From Promethearchaeota archaeon (GTDB taxonomy: Archaea > Asgardarchaeota > Lokiarchaeia > Sigyniarchaeales > SOKP01), in NCBI GenBank assembly GCA_030605895.1, contig JAUWHL010000330.1, forward strand, positions 1-12,238: a stretch of 12,238 nt of DNA. The letters are read 5' to 3'. The translations under genes and the position numbers were made by a program. The notes below the pieces were generated by a model. The model was not told the DNA's origin, did no database searches, and saw nothing but the letters and a program-made list of their open reading frames with translations. Positions 6,669-12,238 of the stretch are shown here, one piece after another. The stretch's first letter is position 1; each line of letters opens with the position of its first letter.

Positions 6669-6674
6669 AAAGAA

Positions 6675-7904
6675 ATGAAATCAGATGTATTTTATTTTAC
6701 AGCTCGAACTCATTTTCATGGACAGAGTATGAGTAAATTTAAAGGCCCTTTAGCTTTAAGGAATCTAGGAATTGAACAAAGAATTAAAAATGGTGATAAA
6801 GTAGTAATTAAAACACACTTTGGAGCATTAGAGAACATTAGATATCTCCGTCCAAGTTATATTCGATTTTTATGTGATTTTGTAAAAGAATTAGGTGGTA
6901 TTCCTTCAGTAGCAGAGTCTTGCGGATGGGGTGTTCCTGAAAGCGTTTCTGGAACACACACAGAATATAGTGGTAGAGCTACTGAAGAAGAATACCTAAA
7001 TATTGCCTTACTTCACGGTTTTACAGAAGAAACAATGGGTGCTCCAATTTTAATGCTTGATGGAAAAGTTGGAACTGATATTGAAATTCAAAAAATTAAC
7101 GGTAAGATATTCAAAGAGGTTTTAGTGGCAGGACGTTTAAGAGAATTTGATTATATGATATTTGCATCTCATTTTAAGGGCCATGGAGGTAGTGGTTTTG
7201 GAGGGGCTATAAAAAACCTTGGAATTGGTTGTGTATCGAAGGGTGGAAAAGTTGAAGCACATACAGGAAAAACATTTGAATTAAATTATGAAGCACCCTT
7301 GTCTGATTATGAAGATTGTATTAAAGTATGTCCTACTGGAGCAATGAGAAAAGGGAAAAATGGGAAAATCCAGAGAGATGAAAACTTATGCAAACACTGC
7401 TATATGTGTAAATCTGTGTGCAAGAATAAGGTAATAGATATTGGTGAATCTACAAGGGAAGAATTCATTACACAGATGGTTGATAACGCGAAAGGAGTAA
7501 TTGAATATTTCGGAAAAAATAAGATTTTTTACGTTAATTATGCTATAGATATTACATATCAATGCGATTGTACAGGAGGCTCAGATATCCCGTTTGTTCC
7601 AGATATAGGAGTTCTAGCTTCATTGGATCCTGTTGCTTTAGATCAAGCAACTATAGATCTTGTGCATAAATCGTCTATTAATCCTCATTCAGTTCTTTCT
7701 GATGTAGATGGAATTCCCACCGAAGGACCTTATGAATGGTTTTCTCATACTCCTCGTTTTAATCCTGAAAGTGGAGGAATGGATTTTAGTGGTAAAGAAT
7801 CAAAACATTGGCAATTACAACTAAAGTTAGCGGAAGAAATAGGTTTAGGAACTAGAGATTATAATTTAATAGAAGTAGTAATCAAGAAGAAAGAAAAGAA
7901 TTAA
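6675..7904 (+). CDS. DUF362 domain protein with a [4Fe-4S] ferredoxin-like insert
   Basis: 409 residues with the DUF362 layout. The N-terminal segment has VVIKTHFGALENIRYLRP at 43-60 and PSVAESCGWG at 77-86. A glycine-rich core HFKGHGGSGFGGAIKNLGIGC runs over about 166-186. The C-terminal part carries CDC (297-299) and PDIGVLASLDPVALDQA (309-325), both family signatures. A ferredoxin-like insert occupies about 213-257. Its first half keeps only Cys215 and Cys219 (followed by Pro) and lacks the two upstream cysteines. Its second half is complete, with Cys239, Cys242, Cys245 and Cys249. By analogy with 2[4Fe-4S] ferredoxins, Cys219/239/242/245 can hold one cluster, and the other site is incomplete. 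DUF362 proteins are presumed redox proteins with no agreed reaction. This one is soluble by appearance and has no functional partner beside it. Confidence 0.87.
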   Translation: MKSDVFYFTARTHFHGQSMSKFKGPLALRNLGIEQRIKNGDKVVIKTHFGALENIRYLRPSYIRFLCDFVKELGGIPSVAESCGWGVPESVSGTHTEYSGRATEEEYLNIALLHGFTEETMGAPILMLDGKVGTDIEIQKINGKIFKEVLVAGRLREFDYMIFASHFKGHGGSGFGGAIKNLGIGCVSKGGKVEAHTGKTFELNYEAPLSDYEDCIKVCPTGAMRKGKNGKIQRDENLCKHCYMCKSVCKNKVIDIGESTREEFITQMVDNAKGVIEYFGKNKIFYVNYAIDITYQCDCTGGSDIPFVPDIGVLASLDPVALDQATIDLVHKSSINPHSVLSDVDGIPTEGPYEWFSHTPRFNPESGGMDFSGKESKHWQLQLKLAEEIGLGTRDYNLIEVVIKKKEKN

Positions 7905-7908
7905 TTGA

Positions 7909-7916
7909 TTTTTTTT
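7909..7916 (+). terminator. Oligo-T terminator of the DUF362 gene
   Basis: Eight T begin five bases after the stop codon at 7904, in a 47-base gap between convergent genes. This fits intrinsic archaeal U-tract termination. Confidence 0.5.
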
Positions 7917-7951
7917 GATTTCTAAACTCTAGTCTCTAAATATCGAATTTT

Positions 7952-8413
7952 TTAAAGAAAAGAATTCCATGCGTTTATAATATCCTCTCCCTTAACTTTA
8001 AACTTCTTTTCAAGTTTTTTCAAGTTAAGATGAGCTACAATTCCACCATCCCAAATATTATTAATACTTTTGATTAATGCCTTTACGTAATCTTCGTTAT
8101 TAGTATAAATATCTATTTTATTCACATGATTATCTTCACTATACGCAAAATAGCCTGAAATCTTATCAACTATTTCAACATATACATTTAATTGTGGTGC
8201 CAAATAATAATAACCAGAGCTTCTAGCACCTCCAGATTCACTCATAGCGGTTGTAGGATCTAAATTTTTCATCCAATCTTCTGTTAGATATGCTATATCT
8301 GGTTTAAATTTTGAAAACTTAACTTTATTTGTTTTTGGCTGTGCATAAAATGTATATCTTGGCAGATCTATCAATCCTAACTTCTTAGCCTGACTTTGAA
8401 CTTCTTTACCCAT
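7952..8413 (-). CDS. Conserved-looking protein of unknown function
   Basis: About 153 residues that I do not recognise. It looks like a globular cytosolic alpha/beta protein: a basic N-terminal helix (VQSQAKKLGL), a Lys-rich region (KTNKVKFSKFKPD), a Gly/Ser/Tyr-rich turn (SESGGARSSGYYYL), strand-like segments (LNVYVEIVDKISGYFAY, KIDIYTN), and a C-terminal helical part rich in Lys (LKKLEKKFKVKGEDIINAWNSF). There is no signal peptide, membrane helix, Cys pair or nucleotide motif. A GTG at 8422 would add three residues, but it is part of a GTGAG SD-like sequence five bases before the ATG at 8413, so ATG is preferred. It lies 87 bases downstream of tldE on the same strand and could be co-transcribed. 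Functional linkage is only a possibility. Confidence 0.6.
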   Translation of the reverse strand: MGKEVQSQAKKLGLIDLPRYTFYAQPKTNKVKFSKFKPDIAYLTEDWMKNLDPTTAMSESGGARSSGYYYLAPQLNVYVEIVDKISGYFAYSEDNHVNKIDIYTNNEDYVKALIKSINNIWDGGIVAHLNLKKLEKKFKVKGEDIINAWNSFL

Positions 8414-8500
8414 TATTCTCACTTTTTCAATTATTTTTTAATTAACTATTAGATTTCTTTGCATATCCATTAAGACATGATAGTAAATAAAATTATTTTT

Positions 8501-9829
8501 TTATGAAGAGACTGTTAAATTATTAAAAACCATATAGGGAAAGAGGGTGTTCTCAAAATATTCTCGTTCTTTTGAAATGTACTGGCAATCTCTAATCATT
8601 TTGAGGACATTTCCGCTTACATTTCCGAGTTTGATAGGATTTTCAAATTTCCCATTTTTAATGTAATATCCATTTCTTATTTCTGCTCCAAAAGCCCCAG
8701 ATAATTTACTAGGAGTTAAATCAGAAAATTGTTCAATAAAATAACCTTCATGTATTTCTGAGATGATCTCATCAAAATTCATAGAACCGGGAAGAATCTC
8801 GAAATTGGTTATTCCATTATCAACTATTCCAGTTAAAGTCCTCACTCCGTTTCCAGTTGATCTTAGATTCGCGATAAGAGCAAATTTTTGGTCATAAAGT
8901 CGTTTCTGGAAAATTCCATTCTTTATTATTTCAGTTCTTTGACGTGGTGAGCCCTCACTATCCCATTTATTAGTTCTGAATCCTCCATCTAACAAACCAT
9001 CATCAAACATAGTGATATTATCAGAAGCTACCTCGTCATCAATATTAAATCTAGAGAGTTTTTGATGATGAGCTCTACCAGAAGCATGAGCTCCTATTAC
9101 GGGATTGAGCGCATTTTTTAATACTCGAGGCGAAAAAATTACAGTTGCATTATTATTTGGCTTTGGAACTTTGGCTATTAAGGAATCTTGAGCTAATCTT
9201 ACCCATTTTTCTACTCTTTTTGAAAAATTCAAATGATTTCTTTCTTTGATAAATAAATATGGCCAAAATTCCGATAATTTCCCTTTTTGTTGGGCTTTTA
9301 ATGAAAATTCTATAAAAAAATATGTCTTTAAAGCGCTCACATCAAGAGAATTACTATTTCTTAAAGATATCTCATTAATATGAACCCGAAAACGGCCAAA
9401 AGTTGATTGTATTTCTTTATATTGTTTTATCTCAGAAATTAATTCTTCAGCTAAATTATTTTTAATATCTACAGGATCTTGGATTACTTCTTTATCTAAG
9501 ATTGAGACATCTGGAAAAGATGCTTCACCCGGAAAGAAAAATTTTGAACTTAAGTTATTTTTAGCTATTAAAATACAGGTATTGATATTTCTCTCAATTT
9601 CTTTGGGATCTAATGAATTTCCTCTAACTAATCCAATTCCTGTTTCATTTTCTTTCTGAGAAAGAATTCGTAAGATGTATTCGAAATTACTGATATCTCT
9701 TTCATTATCAATTTTATCTTTTAAAAATATAGATTCATATGCTTTTCCTTCAACAAGAAAAATCTCATATTCATTTATATTTTTAGATTTAATACTCTTT
9801 TCGATTAAATCTAACTTTTCATTAGACAA
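8501..9829 (-). CDS. tldE: TldE/PmbA-family subunit of the TldD/TldE metalloprotease
   Basis: 442 residues, collinear with TldE/PmbA. The TldD-type HExxxH is absent: the equivalent region reads VIGAHASGRAHH, with no glutamate after histidine, as expected for the non-catalytic partner of the TldD/TldE heterodimer. Family features include the FSPRVLKNALNPVIGAHASG block, the substrate-cleft segment LRSTGNGVRTLTG, and the C-terminal ENPIKLGNVSGNVLKMI. In bacteria the complex degrades unfolded peptides and matures microcin B17 and CcdA; archaeal pairs are peptidases of unknown substrate. The start is TTG at 9829. It follows the tldD stop by eight bases, and its GGGTGA SD overlaps the last codons and stop of tldD, so translation is coupled. 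Confidence 0.9.
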   Translation of the reverse strand: MSNEKLDLIEKSIKSKNINEYEIFLVEGKAYESIFLKDKIDNERDISNFEYILRILSQKENETGIGLVRGNSLDPKEIERNINTCILIAKNNLSSKFFFPGEASFPDVSILDKEVIQDPVDIKNNLAEELISEIKQYKEIQSTFGRFRVHINEISLRNSNSLDVSALKTYFFIEFSLKAQQKGKLSEFWPYLFIKERNHLNFSKRVEKWVRLAQDSLIAKVPKPNNNATVIFSPRVLKNALNPVIGAHASGRAHHQKLSRFNIDDEVASDNITMFDDGLLDGGFRTNKWDSEGSPRQRTEIIKNGIFQKRLYDQKFALIANLRSTGNGVRTLTGIVDNGITNFEILPGSMNFDEIISEIHEGYFIEQFSDLTPSKLSGAFGAEIRNGYYIKNGKFENPIKLGNVSGNVLKMIRDCQYISKEREYFENTLFPYMVFNNLTVSS

Positions 9830-9837
9830 TTATAATA

Positions 9838-11220
9838 TCACCCGGGACTAATTAATACTTCTTTAATTCTAATATAACTACCACCATCACTAACAGGAAC
9901 TTTATCAGCATGACCCTTTCCACATGTGCCTCCATGAAGTGTGGTAGCATCATTACTTATCGCATCAATGTTCTCCAATACATCTAAAACATAACCAGAT
10001 AGAGCAATACTTTTCAGTATTTTTGTCTTCTCACCGTTTTCTATTAAATATCCTTTTTTAGAGGTACATTGCATGCCCCCGCCAATGGGATCTTCCATAC
10101 CGAAATATGAGTGATTGCACATTACTCCTTCTTTAATTTCTGAGATCATTTCTTCGATATCGTAATCTCCAGGCTCAAAATAAGTATTAGACATCCTAGG
10201 CTGAACTACATGAGCATAACTTTCTCTTCTTCCATTTCCTTGAGGGGTTGTATTTAATAAAGATGCACTTTTTCTGTCATAAATGAAATTTTTCAAAATA
10301 CCATGTTCAACTAAGACGTTTTTACCGGCCTTTATACCTTCATCATCAAAAAAATAAGATCCTAGCTGATTTCCCATATCTGGCACATCACATATTACAC
10401 ATACTTCTGAAGCAACCTTCTTATTCAATTTGTCTTTTAAGTAACTCCGTCCTCTTAAAACTTGATCAGCTTCTAATCCATGTCCAAAACTTTCATGTGC
10501 AATAGTTCCACCCATTCCAGGATCAACTATTACTGTAAATTTACCTGCTGGTGGTATTTTTGCTTTTAACATATCAAGAGAGTTATTTGCTATTTGTTCT
10601 AATTTAGTATCAGTTAATTCATCTAAGATTTCAAAACCCACTTCACCTTCAATTACAGAATAATCAAAATCAATTGTCATCCCTTCTTTAACAATTGGCA
10701 TAATAAATAATCTTAATCGCGGAATTACTTGCCTTAATTGACTTCCCTCATTATTTACGAAAATTCGCGTAATTTCTGTTTCATAATATTTTATTTGACA
10801 CATTACTATTCTTTTATCATATTTTTGAATAAAGTCAGATATATCCCTAATTTTTTTTAATTTTTCTTCAATCGGGATATCCTTAGGATTTATTTTAGTC
10901 TTGAGTTCTTTATTTAACTTCCATCCTTCAAACTCAGCAATTTCCTCACCCTTATTAACTACTTTAGGTAATTTTTCTACAATAATATTTAGATTGGAAA
11001 AATCATCAAGTGCAATTTCCTTCCATGTTCCATCAAAGGTCCTTGCAACAATGCCAGATGTCTTTGTAACAGCTGAAATATCCTCAGAAAAGGGCGTTTT
11101 GTTTATGAACACAGCTGATAAAGAATCATACAAAATGTCAAAATACTGGTTTGTTCGCTTAAAGTTGTTTGAAATTTCTTCAAAAGTAGTAAAAATTTGA
11201 TCAAATGATTGATCAATCAT
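9838..11220 (-). CDS. tldD: TldD-family zinc metalloprotease, catalytic subunit
   Basis: 460 residues, close to the usual TldD length. The catalytic motif is HESFGH at 242-247 in GGTIAHESFGHGLEADQV: two zinc-ligand histidines and the general-base glutamate. The third ligand is expected to be Cys433 in GGTCGKGHADKVPVSDGG. Other family blocks are ICDVPDMGNQLGSYFFDDEG (about 276-295) and RRESYAHVVQPRMSNTYFEPGD (331-352). With TldE it forms a heterodimer that encloses the active site and admits only unfolded or extended peptides. The protein is soluble. The ATG at 11220 has no SD. A TATA-like ATAAATATA (11255-11247, - strand) about 30 bases away suggests a very short leader, and the SD-led tldE is read from the same transcript. 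The HExxxH plus Cys set is intact, so activity is expected. Confidence 0.93.
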   Translation of the reverse strand: MIDQSFDQIFTTFEEISNNFKRTNQYFDILYDSLSAVFINKTPFSEDISAVTKTSGIVARTFDGTWKEIALDDFSNLNIIVEKLPKVVNKGEEIAEFEGWKLNKELKTKINPKDIPIEEKLKKIRDISDFIQKYDKRIVMCQIKYYETEITRIFVNNEGSQLRQVIPRLRLFIMPIVKEGMTIDFDYSVIEGEVGFEILDELTDTKLEQIANNSLDMLKAKIPPAGKFTVIVDPGMGGTIAHESFGHGLEADQVLRGRSYLKDKLNKKVASEVCVICDVPDMGNQLGSYFFDDEGIKAGKNVLVEHGILKNFIYDRKSASLLNTTPQGNGRRESYAHVVQPRMSNTYFEPGDYDIEEMISEIKEGVMCNHSYFGMEDPIGGGMQCTSKKGYLIENGEKTKILKSIALSGYVLDVLENIDAISNDATTLHGGTCGKGHADKVPVSDGGSYIRIKEVLISPG

Positions 11221-11246
11221 AATAAGTGGAATTTGAAATAAATTAT

Positions 11247-11255
11247 TATATTTAT
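11247..11255 (-). promoter_or_regulatory. Candidate TATA box of the tldD-tldE operon
   Basis: ATAAATATA on the - strand, centred about 31 bases before the tldD ATG, in the 136-base gap after the GIFT-like gene. The rest of that gap is AT-rich and shows no other feature. Confidence 0.35.
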
Positions 11256-11356
11256 GCTTTTATGTTTGTTATGATTCTCAAGACGAACATATGTTTTTAG
11301 AATATTTAATGATTTAAAATCAAGGATTTCTTTTTTATAAAACTACTAAGTAAAAT

Positions 11357-12238
11357 TTAAGTTTCAAAGCTTCCTTCTGAATCTGATGATTTTGCAAATG
11401 CTTTTGAGTTATTCTCTAAATAACTAATCCGCTTTTCTAAAATTGTCATAGTTTCTATAATATTATTGAGTACTTTATTAGTTTCCCTAATCTCATATTG
11501 GAGGTCACCAAGTCGATCAAGTATGAAGACCATAACTTTTGATTCTTTAACTGGGGTTATTACCCAATTAATGATATTTTGTATAAACTTTCGGTTATCA
11601 TATGAATTTAATCCTATTCTCGAAGTCGTAGTAAAAATATCAATATCTCCAATTGCGACAACTTTACCTTGACCAAAATCTGTATATGCCGCAATAGTTT
11701 GCTGTTTCTCATTATCTTTTGTCCATTTCTCAGATGTATTATTATAGACTTCTGACCATACAGAATTTTCATTTGTTTGTAATAAAGGTTTTACATCTTT
11801 ATTTAGGAGTAAGGAACATGAGCCTCCTATTATCATCTCTCTTATATTTTTTGTTATTTGATTTTTGAGGAAATCTTGAATATGTAATATACTCGTACAG
11901 TTTTGGTTATTATCATTCATCTCTTTAATTAGATTTTTCTCGAAAATGATACCAAACTTTCCAGCAATATCATTAAGGTTAGTTTTTTGAAGAGAGTCCG
12001 CACCATATTCACTCAATAATAGTAAGCCACCCCCACTTCTTACGTGATCAACAATATGCTTAATCTCCAAACTGGAAAAGAAATCATCAATCGGATTACC
12101 AATAATCAAAAGATCTATATTTTCTAATATTTCCTTAGTAATGCTTCCATTTTCATTTTTTTTAACTTTGAGATCTAATCTTTTAAGGAGATTTAAGAAT
12201 TCCTTGAATTCTTCGTCATCAATGTTTAACATTTCATT
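11357..12238 (-). CDS. GIFT/IFT52-like (GATase1-like fold) protein with C-terminal coiled coil (partial, 5' end outside window)
   Basis: The frame stays open to the window edge. An ATG at 12232 exists, but the residues before it (Asn-Glu) continue a family-like N-terminal pattern, so the real start is probably outside. Counted from that Met, the order is: a helix (DDEEFKEFLNLLKRLDLKV), then a strand LLIIGNP at 41-47, EIKHIVDHVRSGGGLLLLSEYGAD at 56-79, and TNLNDIAGKFGI at 84-95. The second half has GQGKVVAIGDIDIF (187-200) and DNRKFIQNIINWV (212-224), as in GATase1-like proteins that keep the fold without a catalytic Cys. Residues 235-275 look like a coiled coil, followed by a short polar tail. 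The GG-strand, TN-N and YGI/FGI order resembles the GIFT domain of eukaryotic IFT52 and bacterial GldG-like proteins. A scaffold or sugar/lipid-binding role is inference. It has no membrane segment. Confidence 0.66.
   Translation of the reverse strand, partial: NEMLNIDDEEFKEFLNLLKRLDLKVKKNENGSITKEILENIDLLIIGNPIDDFFSSLEIKHIVDHVRSGGGLLLLSEYGADSLQKTNLNDIAGKFGIIFEKNLIKEMNDNNQNCTSILHIQDFLKNQITKNIREMIIGGSCSLLLNKDVKPLLQTNENSVWSEVYNNTSEKWTKDNEKQQTIAAYTDFGQGKVVAIGDIDIFTTTSRIGLNSYDNRKFIQNIINWVITPVKESKVMVFILDRLGDLQYEIRETNKVLNNIIETMTILEKRISYLENNSKAFAKSSDSEGSFET

Noticed and set aside
10901..11672. + strand open frames opposite tldD and the GIFT-like gene
   Set aside because: Antisense shadows. The - strand frames carry the conserved domains.

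Overview
The window reads as a low-GC archaeal chromosome segment (A+T-rich by eye, AGA-dominated arginine codons). The archaeal assignment rests on an Orc1/Cdc6-family initiator ATPase, a XerA-type tyrosine recombinase, TATA-like boxes about 25-30 bases before predicted transcript starts, GGTGA-type Shine-Dalgarno (SD) sites on some genes and apparently leaderless starts on others. An IFT52/GIFT-like protein at the right edge makes an Asgard (Promethearchaeota) lineage an attractive guess, but the window alone cannot prove it. I see no rRNA, tRNA, CRISPR array, insertion sequence or prophage.

Layout. The left end holds the 3' part of an SAM-dependent methyltransferase with an N-terminal winged-helix domain (+), convergent with an SRPBCC/CoxG-like lipid-binding-fold protein (-). 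Divergent from the latter is a redox block of two thioredoxin-reductase-family flavoproteins in tandem (+). The first is a canonical NADPH-type enzyme. The second keeps the FAD site and CxxC but has lost the NADPH motifs. Next come two DNA-maintenance genes on the + strand, xerA and an orc1/cdc6-family gene, separated by a 279-base AT-rich spacer. A small zinc-ribbon protein (-) and a DUF362 [4Fe-4S] protein (+) follow, diverging from each other.

The right third is on the - strand: an orphan ~153-residue protein, the translationally coupled tldD-tldE metalloprotease pair (tldD is upstream on that strand), and a GATase-like/GIFT-domain protein with a C-terminal coiled coil whose start lies outside the window.

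The genes form several small transcription units rather than one pathway. Coupled functions are clear only for tldD/tldE and plausible for the two thioredoxin-reductase paralogues. The main points for follow-up are the NADPH-site-less TrxR paralogue, the IFT52-like protein, two inverted repeats stacked on the xerA start codon, and two TTG starts with matching SD sites.
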